DNA of 52,542 nucleotides from contig JAEYRA010000155.1 of NCBI GenBank assembly GCA_023409755.1, positions 1 through 52,542 on the forward strand, given 5' to 3'. The notes beneath the pieces were generated by a model, which searched no databases, had not been told where the DNA came from, and saw only the letters and a list, made by a program, of their open reading frames with translations. Of this stretch, positions 42,647 through 50,668 are shown piece by piece. The translations under genes and the position numbers were made by a program. The stretch comes from Bacillota bacterium (GTDB lineage: Bacteria > Bacillota > Clostridia > Christensenellales > UMGS416). Positions within the stretch are counted from its first letter, which is position 1, and each line of letters begins with the position of its first letter.

Positions 42647-42710
42647 TTCACTGATTGAAGTTACGTTGTACAGACGTTGAAGCGAAGGCTCCGCGCGTAC
42701 AGCAGCCCTC

Positions 42711-43016
42711 TTACCCCACGACCCTTTCCACAGGCATCATAAAGCAAATGCCGTTGGTGGGAGTGTTAGGCCCCGCTTTTTCCTTGATCACCGCTATGAT
42801 CCTATCGGCTACGTCTGCGGGGGCAAGGCTCACGATGACTTCCTTCTCGGTATCCACCGTAATCCCCATGATGGACTTATGAATCGTACCCATACCGCGG
42901 GCGTTGATGATGGTCGCCCCCGTAGCCCCTGCCGCACGGGCGATCTCCACAGCCTCATCGGCAAAACCCGCGTTGACAATGATGAACAACGCTTTCATGT
43001 TGCTAGCGATTTCCAT
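42711..43016 (-). CDS. PII-like signalling protein 1
   Basis: A 101-residue ferredoxin-fold protein of the PII superfamily. It has the nucleotide-site motif GATGATIINARGMG near 36 and VIVSLAPADVADRII near 65, and lacks the full T-loop uridylylation tyrosine of GlnB. Such proteins bind ATP, ADP or cyclic-di-AMP and often gate a membrane protein encoded beside them, here the DUF1538 transporter. GAGGG precedes ATG 43016. It is the last gene of the operon, 10 bp after the second PII-like gene. Confidence 0.82.
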   Translation of the reverse strand: MEIASNMKALFIIVNAGFADEAVEIARAAGATGATIINARGMGTIHKSIMGITVDTEKEVIVSLAPADVADRIIAVIKEKAGPNTPTNGICFMMPVERVVG

Positions 43017-43026
43017 TGTTGTCCCT

Positions 43027-43344
43027 CTATTTGGCCAATATTTTATCCACCCGCACGGTGAACGCCCTTCCAGTACCGGGCTTGCCAAAGTTGTACTTCT
43101 CTACCAGTGTATTGAGCATGGTGTCCGCTTTGTCACGAGCCAGCAGGCAAACAAGCATGACTTTGTTCTCTTCCGGTACCAATCCAAGCGCGTCTCGAAA
43201 ATATCCTGACCTGCAACCGTCTCTGCAATAGACTGCATTGATCAAGCAACCGCCCATCTGCGTGAGTGTATCGATGAATACATCTTTATGCTTCTTGGGG
43301 GTGATCAGGACCAGAAAGACAGCGCCGCAATGGGCATTATTCAT
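43027..43344 (-). CDS. PII-like signalling protein 2
   Basis: A 105-residue protein of the same fold as its neighbour but divergent. It begins MNNAHCGAVFLVLITPKKH, with GGCLINAVYCRDGCR in place of the usual T-loop region and a C-terminal NFGKPGTGRAFTVRVDK. The cysteine-rich insertion (Cys near 33, 40 and 44) could bind metal or respond to redox. Its start overlaps the DUF1538 stop by 8 bp, indicating coupled synthesis. The pair may form a hetero-oligomer on the transporter. Confidence 0.75.
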   Translation of the reverse strand: MNNAHCGAVFLVLITPKKHKDVFIDTLTQMGGCLINAVYCRDGCRSGYFRDALGLVPEENKVMLVCLLARDKADTMLNTLVEKYNFGKPGTGRAFTVRVDKILAK

Positions 43345-44977
43345 GTTGTATATCTGTTTCCTCCATCAAACGTCCAGAGACAACAGCGTCTAAAAACGGA
43401 TTATCCACCGCTTCTGGTTCCTCCTCATATATGGTAAGTGCCGTTAGTTCATCAAGCGCATCCAACTCCATCGCTTTTGCCTTGGCGGTGAGGGTTTTCA
43501 ATCGCATGTCGTATATAATACCTAAACCCTGCACAGCTATCAAGGGGGTAACAGAAATAAATGCAATGATCCCAAAACCATTTGTTAAAACTGACTGAGC
43601 CTGAGACCCAGCTGAGGCAGCTACCGCCTGTGCCGTGCCAAGGGTAAGAGGCGTCAGGAACGCTGAGGTCAGTGCCCCGCCAGTGACACCGCCCGAATCG
43701 AACGCCAGACCCACGAACAGCTTGGAGGTAAACTTCATCATGATCAGCGCCACCGCGTAAAGCGGCACCAGAAACCAGAGGATGTTGATCTGCGTCAGGA
43801 TCTTCACCATGAAGATGAGCGCGGCAAAGCCAATGCCAATGGCCAGCGTCAGTCTGATGGTCAGTTTCTTGATGTGACCGTTCGTAATTTTCTCCAACTG
43901 CTCACCCAACACGGTTACCGCAGGCTCGGAAAGGGTGATGGCTGCGCCTAGAACAAACCCGACCAGAAGCAGCATCCACTTGAACCAACCGGGCCGACTG
44001 GCATCCAGGAAAACCTCGCCAATGTACTTGCCGGCAAACGCAAAGCCATAATCGATGCTTGACAGGAAGATGAGTAGCCCTACGAAGACGGCGGCTGCGC
44101 CAAGCAAGATCTCGATGAACTCCTTTTTGGAGAGTTTGATGAGCCAGAACTGAAAGGGCAGGAATACCACCAACACGGGGATAAGCGCAAGGGCAACACT
44201 GGCCATATTGGATACGACAACGGCCCCCAGGCTATCGACCGCTCCGGGGTTATACAGGCTGGCGAGCGGAAGCGTGCCGCCCGACACTGCCTTCAACACG
44301 ATGCCGTAGAGAAACAACGCCAGAATCGGCCCCACGGAGGCCAGGCCGATGATGCCAAAGGTGTCTTCACTGGTCTTAGTTTTTGACATAGTGCCAGAGA
44401 TGCCCAGGCCGAGCGCCAGAATAAAGGGCACCGAAACGTCACCAGTCGTCGCACCGCTGCCATCAAAGGAGAGCGCAACAAACTGCTCGGGGACGAAGAT
44501 AATCATGAGGAAAATCAGGCCGTAAAGGATGGCAAAAACGAGCTTGAGGTTCAGGTTCTTCATAATCCGGTACAACGAGAACGCGACGAAAACGCCGATG
44601 CCCAAACTCAACACCCAGATAAACAGAGTTTCGTTTACGTTGTTCATGATCATGTGGGTCTGCTTGGCCAGAACCGTCAACGCGGGTTCGGCAACCGTCA
44701 CCAACAGACCAAACAGGAAACCAACAAAAATGATCACTGCGGCTTTTTTCAGCTTAATGAGAGAACTGCCCACCAATTTACCGATCGGCAGAATGCTGAT
44801 GTCCAAACCATCCAAAAACACGGCTTGGCCCAACACGACGCCAGCATAACCAATAATTAATCTAACATAATCAAAAAGGTTTTCCATGGGGGCCACAAAA
44901 CCGCATACCACAATGATCACAACGGCAAGCGGCAGTGAGGACAAAAAGACATCTTTTATCGTGCTAAATAACTTCAT
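43337..44977 (-). CDS. Tandem DUF1538 (UmpAB-like) membrane transporter
   Basis: A 546-residue integral membrane protein built of two homologous halves. The motif VTVAEPALTVLAKQ near 104 recurs as ITLSEPAVTVLGEQ near 365, and ALSFDGSGATTGDVS near 172 recurs as LAFDSGGVTGGALTS near 430. UmpA and UmpB, two separate DUF1538 proteins, form a cation/proton antiporter in other bacteria; here they are one chain with a hydrophilic C-terminal tail (about 490-546). Start ATG 44977 has no ribosome site of its own but overlaps the stop of a well-initiated 31-codon ORF, which explains its translation. Base composition is less GC-rich than average here. Confidence 0.82.
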   Translation of the reverse strand: MKLFSTIKDVFLSSLPLAVVIIVVCGFVAPMENLFDYVRLIIGYAGVVLGQAVFLDGLDISILPIGKLVGSSLIKLKKAAVIIFVGFLFGLLVTVAEPALTVLAKQTHMIMNNVNETLFIWVLSLGIGVFVAFSLYRIMKNLNLKLVFAILYGLIFLMIIFVPEQFVALSFDGSGATTGDVSVPFILALGLGISGTMSKTKTSEDTFGIIGLASVGPILALFLYGIVLKAVSGGTLPLASLYNPGAVDSLGAVVVSNMASVALALIPVLVVFLPFQFWLIKLSKKEFIEILLGAAAVFVGLLIFLSSIDYGFAFAGKYIGEVFLDASRPGWFKWMLLLVGFVLGAAITLSEPAVTVLGEQLEKITNGHIKKLTIRLTLAIGIGFAALIFMVKILTQINILWFLVPLYAVALIMMKFTSKLFVGLAFDSGGVTGGALTSAFLTPLTLGTAQAVAASAGSQAQSVLTNGFGIIAFISVTPLIAVQGLGIIYDMRLKTLTAKAKAMELDALDELTALTIYEEEPEAVDNPFLDAVVSGRLMEETDIQHE

Positions 44978-45069
44978 AGGGCAATGTAACCGCTGAAGAC
45001 CTCGCAATAAAAGCAACAACCGATGGGCCTAAGCCCTTTCCATGTCTTACATCGCTGCACCGCTTTCAT
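44974..45069 (-). CDS. 31-codon cysteine-rich ORF translationally coupled to DUF1538
   Basis: ATG 45069 is preceded by AAAAGGAG at 10 bp. The ORF encodes a basic peptide starting MKAVQRCKTWKGLRP and containing CCFYC (four Cys in all). Its TGA overlaps the DUF1538 start (ATGA), and that gene lacks its own ribosome site, so ribosomes must translate this ORF first. It may be a leader peptide that senses translation, cysteine or metal, or a small membrane partner of the transporter. It begins 28 bp after the GGDEF gene stop. Confidence 0.6.
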   Translation of the reverse strand: MKAVQRCKTWKGLRPIGCCFYCEVFSGYIAL

Positions 45070-45097
45070 GAATATCTGTCTCCTTTTCAATTGATTT

Positions 45098-47743
45098 CTA
45101 TCCATCCTGCCCTTCCAGCGGCAGGTGAATGGCTTTGGAAAAAGCTTCCACGACCTCCGGGTCATATCGGCTCCCAACCAGAGCGCGCAGTTCATCCAGC
45201 GCCTCCTCCTTGGTGTACTGCCGGCTGCTGTATCTGCCGCAGCGCATGGCATCGTAGCTGTCGGCCACCGCCAGAACGCGGGAATAGAGCGGGATGTCCG
45301 TCCCCTTGAGGTGGCGGGGGTATCCGCTGCCGTCCATACGCTCGTGGTGGCACAGCAGGAAGTCGGCCATCCATGCCAGCTCCCGATTGGCCTTAATGAT
45401 GTGGTATCCAACCTCAGGGTGGCGGCGCAACTCCTTCCAGTTTTCTTCCGTCAGCGCTCCCTTCTTGCTCAGCATCTTGGGGCTGATAACAATCTTGCCA
45501 ATGTCATGCACCTCGCCCACTTTACGCAGTTCCTCAGACCGCTCCACGGGCAGGCCAAGCTCCAGAGCGGTACGGGCCGCCAACTCGCTGACACGCTGGG
45601 CGTGCTGGCGCTCCCACGGTACCCGGCGGAAGAGTTCCTCCAGCAGGACAACAGCGAGTTTGCCGTTCTCCTGTTGGTTCTCCAGCGTCTTGTTGCGGTA
45701 CATGGCGTCCTCCGCCAGGCTCATGGCGTCGTTGAAGGGCTGAACGCTCTCCTGCTTGGTGTAGCTGCCAATGGAAATGGACAGATCGACCAAACCCACC
45801 TTATGTCCCTTTGTGGCATTCTTGAGCCGCTCCGTGAGACGAGCAGCCTCATCAGCGCTGGTACGGGGCAGCAGCAGTACAAACTCATCGCCACCCCAAC
45901 GGGCCAAAATATCATCGCGCCGACAAACGGAAGAGAGCACTTCCGCTGCCTTGCGCAGCAGGTCGTCACCGGCAAGGTGCCCAAACACATCGTTGGCCAG
46001 CTTCAGGCCGTTGACATCGCCCATGACGATGGTGAGCGGCAGGTTGCGCTCCACGTCCAGCCGGTGCAGCTCCTCCTCAAAGAACCGCCGGTTGTATAGG
46101 CCGGTCAGGCTGTCATGATAGCTGAGGTAGGCAATGGCACGTTGTTTGTTCTTCTCCTCCGTCACGTCGTCGAAGGCGATCACAATACCGCGCAGCCGTC
46201 CCTGCTGGCGGGCGGCCGTCACCCCGCCGGCAATGAAATACTCCACGCCGTTGCGGGATTGGAGAATGCAGCCTTCCAGCGGGAGCGTTCCCTGCTCTCC
46301 ACCATCGGCGAAGCGCTCCACCGGGAAGGAGCGGGGGTAACGCGTGTTCTCGTCGACGGTGCGGAAGACCTCTTGAATAGGCTGTCCGATGGCATCTTCC
46401 TCCTGCCATCCGGTCAGCAGTGCTGCACGGTCGTTGATGATGGTGACGATGCCGTTGACATCAGTGGCGATGACAGCCTCGCTGAGCGCCGTTATGGTGG
46501 AGCGGAAGAGCTCGCGTTCCTCTGCCAGTCGCTGTTCGGAGCGCTTGCGCTGCACGAATTGCAGCGTACTCTCCAGCAGGATCGTCACCTGCCACAGGTC
46601 CATGGCATTGTAGTCCGTCTCCTTGTTGGCCAGACCAATCGTCAGCAGCACGTCCTCCTGGTCGTTCATCGGCATCAGCAGAAAGGTGCGAATCTCACCG
46701 GCCAACGCCGTCAGGGGCGTTGGGGGGATGGCATCGTGTACCCCCAACAGAACCGGACACCGGCGTTCCTCCACTTCCCGCAGGAAGTCAATGGCGCCAC
46801 CGTCCAGCGGCACCCCATTCTCCGTCTGCCGCACCTGGGCCGACCGGGACCACAGCCACCGTTCGGGCTCACAGCCATCGCCTTTGTTCACGATAAACCC
46901 CAGGTCGCTGCCCGACAACTTCAGTATCTCTTCCAGCACATAGGCGAGGATCTCATCCTCGTCGTCGCCGTCGTGGTTGAATACCTTCACCAAACTCTCG
47001 TTGCGCTGGTTGCTTTTGCGCACTTCATCTTGGGCCAGCACGGTCTCGGTCACATCCCGAAAGACCGTGACGAACTGCCCTGGCTCATGGCTGAACACCG
47101 ACACGTCCAAGTGCTTTCCCTTGGGCGCGAAATAGGACTGGAAACGATCGGGCCGGCCTGTGCGCACCACCCGGGCGTACTGCTCCAGGTAAGCGGGCTC
47201 CTCCGTACCGTAGAGCTCATCCCCCAGGCGCCCGATGGCCTGCTCCCGCGGGATCTGCATGATGCGCTCAAACCCGGGGTTGACGTCAAGCGTGCGGTAA
47301 TTGACGGGTTCCCCCGCCACGTCATACACCATTTCCCGCACACAGACGCCCTCGGTCATCGCCTCGAACAACAGGCGATAATGAGTGGTGCTGGCCAGCG
47401 GCCGGTCCGCTCCCCAGCGCTTCCGCAGGTCCCTCACGAAGACAAGCCACAGCGGCCGGCTCTCCAGCTCCACCAAAGTAGATGACACCTCCACCGAGAA
47501 CGGACGGCCATCCTTGCGGAAGTGAGTCGTCTCAAGAGGCAGTCCCTCTGCCAGCGCTTGCTGGGACAAGCTGTCCGGGAACTCCCCCCTCCACAGGTCG
47601 GTAAGCGTCAGCGCCAAAATCTCTTCCAGCGTATAATCATAGGCTGCCAGCGCCGCAGGGTTGGCCTGCAGAATCCGTCCCTCGGGTTCGGTGATGAGAA
47701 CGATGTCCCGAGCCTTATCAAAAAGCGTTTCAAAGCGTTGCAA
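45098..47743 (-). CDS. PAS-PAS-GAF-PAS-GGDEF-HD-GYP cyclic-di-GMP enzyme
   Basis: An 881-residue cytoplasmic multi-domain protein. PAS domains lie at about 1-115, 120-245 and 450-580, and a GAF-like domain at about 265-430. The GGDEF domain (about 585-715) has the intact RWGGDEF active site and RRDD five residues before it, fitting the inhibitory RxxD site. The HD-GYP domain (about 720-880) has VHDIGKI and HHERMDGSGYP. It can thus in principle make and degrade c-di-GMP under sensory control. The start is set at TTG 47743 because AAGGCGG precedes it and it clears glpP; GTG 47815 would overlap glpP by 47 bp. Transcribed with glpP and the DUF1538/PII genes. Confidence 0.88.
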   Translation of the reverse strand: MQRFETLFDKARDIVLITEPEGRILQANPAALAAYDYTLEEILALTLTDLWRGEFPDSLSQQALAEGLPLETTHFRKDGRPFSVEVSSTLVELESRPLWLVFVRDLRKRWGADRPLASTTHYRLLFEAMTEGVCVREMVYDVAGEPVNYRTLDVNPGFERIMQIPREQAIGRLGDELYGTEEPAYLEQYARVVRTGRPDRFQSYFAPKGKHLDVSVFSHEPGQFVTVFRDVTETVLAQDEVRKSNQRNESLVKVFNHDGDDEDEILAYVLEEILKLSGSDLGFIVNKGDGCEPERWLWSRSAQVRQTENGVPLDGGAIDFLREVEERRCPVLLGVHDAIPPTPLTALAGEIRTFLLMPMNDQEDVLLTIGLANKETDYNAMDLWQVTILLESTLQFVQRKRSEQRLAEERELFRSTITALSEAVIATDVNGIVTIINDRAALLTGWQEEDAIGQPIQEVFRTVDENTRYPRSFPVERFADGGEQGTLPLEGCILQSRNGVEYFIAGGVTAARQQGRLRGIVIAFDDVTEEKNKQRAIAYLSYHDSLTGLYNRRFFEEELHRLDVERNLPLTIVMGDVNGLKLANDVFGHLAGDDLLRKAAEVLSSVCRRDDILARWGGDEFVLLLPRTSADEAARLTERLKNATKGHKVGLVDLSISIGSYTKQESVQPFNDAMSLAEDAMYRNKTLENQQENGKLAVVLLEELFRRVPWERQHAQRVSELAARTALELGLPVERSEELRKVGEVHDIGKIVISPKMLSKKGALTEENWKELRRHPEVGYHIIKANRELAWMADFLLCHHERMDGSGYPRHLKGTDIPLYSRVLAVADSYDAMRCGRYSSRQYTKEEALDELRALVGSRYDPEVVEAFSKAIHLPLEGQDG

Positions 47744-47768
47744 TGACGCTACCGCCTTTCCACAAATC

Positions 47769-48335
47769 TCATTCGTACCAAAGAGCGTACGCACTGGTGG
47801 ACACCGCCAGGGCACCAGCCGCCAGCGCGTCGATGATCTCCGACCGTTCCGTCACCATGCCGCCGGCGATGACTGGCCTGCCCGCCCCACCAAACTGTCC
47901 AATGGCCTTGGGAATGAGCCCCGGCATGATCTCAACAAAGTCCGGCCCGCTCTGGCAGACCAACTGGATCCCGCTGCGGATGGAGGCACTGTCCAACAGG
48001 AAGACCCGCTGTACCGCCAATAACCCCAGTTCCTTGGCCTTTCGCACCAGGTTGGATCGGGTGGTGATGATGCCCGCCGGCTGCCAGTGGCGGGCGGCGT
48101 AAATGAGCCCCGCCTCGTCCCGCCCAACGCCTTCGATGAGATCCATGTGCAGGAACACCAGCTTGTCTCCAGCGGCCAGTTCGGTCAAAATGTCATCCAT
48201 TGTGAGGATCGTGCCGCCCAGCACAAAGGCCACCGACACCGGGGAACGCGCTGCGTTGCGGGCGTCCTCGGCCGTCTTGACGGCGGCAATGACCGGTCCG
48301 TCCGCCATGGCGGCATAGGCATCTTGAAAGGTCAT
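47769..48335 (-). CDS. glpP: Glycerol-3-phosphate-responsive antiterminator GlpP
   Basis: A 188-residue TIM-barrel-like RNA-binding regulator. Family motifs: FVLGGTILTMDDI near 36, VFLHMDLIEGVGRDE near 59, GIITTRSNLVRKAKELGL near 86, QRVFLLDSASI near 108 and PGLIPKAI near 137, ending IDALAAGALAVSTS. In Bacillus, GlpP with glycerol 3-phosphate binds leader mRNA of glpD and prevents termination. The attenuated leader of the GlpA-like operon at 20592-20690 is its probable target. GGGAGGGAG precedes the start. It has its own promoter and leader hairpin. Confidence 0.9.
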   Translation of the reverse strand: MTFQDAYAAMADGPVIAAVKTAEDARNAARSPVSVAFVLGGTILTMDDILTELAAGDKLVFLHMDLIEGVGRDEAGLIYAARHWQPAGIITTRSNLVRKAKELGLLAVQRVFLLDSASIRSGIQLVCQSGPDFVEIMPGLIPKAIGQFGGAGRPVIAGGMVTERSEIIDALAAGALAVSTSAYALWYE

Positions 48336-48395
48336 GCCGCTCCCTCCCCGCCCTTTTCAAATCTGGCTGAGTACGAACCCATCCGTTTAAAATGA

Positions 48396-48418
48396 GAGGG
48401 AAGCGTCGTGCTTCCCTC
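48396..48418. terminator. Hairpin in the glpP leader / after the acyl-CoA synthetase gene
   Basis: GAGGGAAGC (48396-48404) pairs perfectly with GCTTCCCTC (48410-48418). Leftward it is followed only by CATTTTAAA. It lies between the glpP promoter and glpP, so besides ending the acyl-CoA synthetase transcript it may attenuate glpP itself. Confidence 0.6.
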
Positions 48419-48433
48419 CTTGGATGCTATTTT

Positions 48434-48463
48434 ATCATACGGTACCTGCTGGTACCCTGTCAA
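48434..48463 (-). promoter_or_regulatory. Promoter of the glpP operon with palindrome in the spacer
   Basis: TTGACA (48463-48458), an 18-bp spacer and TATGAT (48439-48434). The spacer is almost filled by GGTACC-N4-GGTACC, a perfect inverted (and direct) repeat that could bind a dimeric regulator. Confidence 0.55.
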
Positions 48464-48475
48464 GGAAAAGAGCGC

Positions 48476-50140
48476 TCACGCTGTCTCGATCGCGTCAGCT
48501 TCCTCCAGATGAAGAAGGGCTACACCCATCTCCCGCAGCTTAAACTTCTGGATCTTCCCACTGGCAGTCATGGGGAACTCGTCCACAAAGTGGATGTAGC
48601 GAGGGGCCTTATGGCGGGAAAGACGCTCCCGGGTGTAGGCTACCAGGTCCTCGGCGGTCGCACCGCCCTGCTCCTTCAGAATGACGAAGGCACAGACCTC
48701 CTCGCCATAAACCTTATCGGGGACACCGACAACCTGCACATCCCGCACCGCAGGATGGGTGTACAGGAACTCCTCGATCTCCCGTGGGTAGATGTTCTCG
48801 CCGCCGCGGATGATCATGTCCTTCAATCGCCCGGTAATCTTGAAGTACCCCTCATCATCCATCGTGCCCAGGTCGCCAGTGTGCAGCCAGCCATCTTCAT
48901 CGATGGCCTGGCGAGTGGCTTCGGGCATCTTGTAGTAACCCTTCATGATGTTGAAACCGCGCGCCACAATCTCCCCCTGGGTGTCGGGCGGCAGGTCGCA
49001 GCCGGTTTCGGGGTCGACAATCTTGACCTCCATGTTAGGCAGCACCTTGCCAACGGTGGCCACGCGCTTTTCGATGGGGTCGTAGGTGCGGGTTTGGGTG
49101 ACGACCGGTGAGGCCTCTGTCTGACCATAGGCGATGGTAATCTCCGACATATTCATCTCGTCCACCACGCGGCGCATCACCTGCACCGGGCAAGGCGAAC
49201 CGGCCATGATGCCGGTGCGCAGTGACGAGTAGTCGTACTTCTTGAAGTCAGCATGCTCCAGGATGGCGATGAACATGGTGGGTACGCCGTGCAGAGCGGT
49301 GCAACGTTCCCGCTCCACTGCCTGCATCACCTTGAGGGGGTTGAAGTGCTCGATCATGACCATGGTGGTGGCGTGGGTGACCGAGGCCATGACGCCCAAC
49401 ACACAGCCGAAGCAATGGAACAGCGGCACCGGGATGCAAAGCCGGTCGGCGGTGGAGAACGCCATACAGTCGCCAATCATCTTGCCATCGTTGATGACGT
49501 TGTAGTGGGTCAGCATGACGCCTTTGGGAAAGCCGGTGGTGCCGGACGTGTACTGCATGTTGATGACGTCATGGGGCGTGAGCTCCGCCTTACGGGCGGC
49601 AAGCGCCGCGTCCGACACAGACTCGCCCATGGCATAGAGGTCGTCAAAGGCGAACATGCCCGGCTCACGCCTATCCCCCACCAGGATGACGTTCTTGAGG
49701 CAAGGCAGCCGGCGGGAGGCAAGCATGCCCGGCTCGCTGCCCGCAAGCTCCGGGCACAGCTCATGGACGATGCCGGTGTAGCTGGAGTCCTTGAACCCCT
49801 CGGTCAACACCAGTGTCATGGAATCAGACTGCCGCAGCAAATACTCAGCCTCAAAAATCTTGTAATTGGTGTTGACTGTGACCAGCACTGCGCCCATCTT
49901 GGCGGTGGAGAACATGCACAACAGCCACTCCGGGTAGTTGGTGGCCCAGATGGACACATGGTCGCCCTTGCCCACCCCCATGGCCATGAAACCCTTGGCC
50001 AGCCGGTCGCAGCGGTCATTGAACTCCCGATAGGTCCAACGCACCCCCTCATGGGGATAGACGACCGCTTCCTGGTCGGGGTGGTTAGCCGCCTGCTGTT
50101 CCAAAAGCTGCCCGATCGTACAGTTGAGCATCTGTTCCAT
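48476..50140 (-). CDS. Acyl-CoA synthetase (AMP-forming), FadD/medium-chain type
   Basis: A 554-residue ANL-superfamily ligase that activates a carboxylic acid with ATP and CoA. Motifs: P-loop YTSGTTGFPKG near 195, YGQTEASPVVTQ near 338, GWLHTGDLGTMDDEGY near 422, the hinge GRLKDMIIRGGENIYP near 443 and catalytic Lys in SGKIQKF near 527. The N-terminus begins MEQMLNCTIGQLL; no membrane segment. The gene stands alone behind a T-box leader whose apparent specifier is a leucine codon, so its acid may be a branched-chain one such as isovalerate; this is inference. Confidence 0.9.
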   Translation of the reverse strand: MEQMLNCTIGQLLEQQAANHPDQEAVVYPHEGVRWTYREFNDRCDRLAKGFMAMGVGKGDHVSIWATNYPEWLLCMFSTAKMGAVLVTVNTNYKIFEAEYLLRQSDSMTLVLTEGFKDSSYTGIVHELCPELAGSEPGMLASRRLPCLKNVILVGDRREPGMFAFDDLYAMGESVSDAALAARKAELTPHDVINMQYTSGTTGFPKGVMLTHYNVINDGKMIGDCMAFSTADRLCIPVPLFHCFGCVLGVMASVTHATTMVMIEHFNPLKVMQAVERERCTALHGVPTMFIAILEHADFKKYDYSSLRTGIMAGSPCPVQVMRRVVDEMNMSEITIAYGQTEASPVVTQTRTYDPIEKRVATVGKVLPNMEVKIVDPETGCDLPPDTQGEIVARGFNIMKGYYKMPEATRQAIDEDGWLHTGDLGTMDDEGYFKITGRLKDMIIRGGENIYPREIEEFLYTHPAVRDVQVVGVPDKVYGEEVCAFVILKEQGGATAEDLVAYTRERLSRHKAPRYIHFVDEFPMTASGKIQKFKLREMGVALLHLEEADAIETA

Positions 50141-50154
50141 GTGTCCCCCACCTC

Positions 50155-50450
50155 ATGCAAAAAATAAGAACGACCCTTCACCTGCCAGAGGCGAAGGGTC
50201 GTTTCGCGGTACCACTCTGATTGACGCCGAAGCGTCATCTCCACGGGCACAGAATGCCCTGTCCGGGGTTACGGCCGGCCACCGTCCAAGCCTACCAGCT
50301 CAGGCATCGCCTAAGATGCCATTGCCTTCGGTTGGCTACTCCGGGGCGAGAAGGAAACCGCTTGCCCTACCGCCTTGCACCACCCGGCGGCTCTCTGCGT
50401 GGACGTGGCGTTTCCGCATCCCCATCGTCGTATTTTCCGCTATTTTACTG
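50155..50450 (-). ncRNA. T-box riboswitch upstream of the acyl-CoA synthetase gene
   Basis: The conserved T-box AGAGTGGTACCGCG (50218-50205) is followed by a terminator: AACGACCCTTC (50203-50193) with GAAGGGTCGTT (50179-50169), then a T-run (50164-50159). In Stem I, GGGG (50423-50420) pairs with CCCC (50346-50343) and GGAAAC with GUUUCC (50358-50353), leaving UUCUCG as the specifier strand. CUC (50350-50348), followed by a purine, fits as a leucine specifier, and the T-box bulge UGGU predicts discriminator base A, as in tRNA-Leu. UUC (Phe) is the main alternative reading. Confidence 0.88.
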
Positions 50451-50452
50451 GG

Positions 50453-50481
50453 ATTATATGCTCTGCGCAACCGGATGTCAA
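50453..50481 (-). promoter_or_regulatory. Perfect consensus promoter of the T-box transcript
   Basis: TTGACA (50481-50476), exactly 17 bp and TATAAT (50458-50453). The transcript would start a few bases before Stem I. The remaining 50482-50622 holds no recognised feature. Confidence 0.8.
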
Positions 50482-50623
50482 TCCTTGTACTCCCGCCGTG
50501 TTTCCGCTTTATTGTCCGCCTTTGTTGAGCGAGCCATTGCGGGGTGTGCTGAGGACTTCCTCAACGTCCCAGCTTCTTACAAGTGAGCATGACACGGTGG
50601 CTTTACGGTCGTTCTGATTGCGG

Positions 50624-50641
50624 AAAAACCGCAGAAGCGGC
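50624..50641 (-). terminator. Terminator of the MBL-fold hydrolase gene
   Basis: Leftward CCGC (50640-50637) and GCGG (50632-50629) form a short hairpin with a TTCT loop followed by TTTTT. It is 28 bp after the hydrolase stop. Confidence 0.55.
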
Positions 50642-50668
50642 TTTCCAGACTTTCCAGCACATTGAGTT

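Noticed and set aside
47744..47815. GTG start at 47815 for the GGDEF/HD-GYP protein
   Set aside because: It would overlap glpP by 47 bp and has no ribosome site; TTG 47743 is preceded by AAGGCGG and fits the gap after glpP. The GTG cannot be fully excluded.
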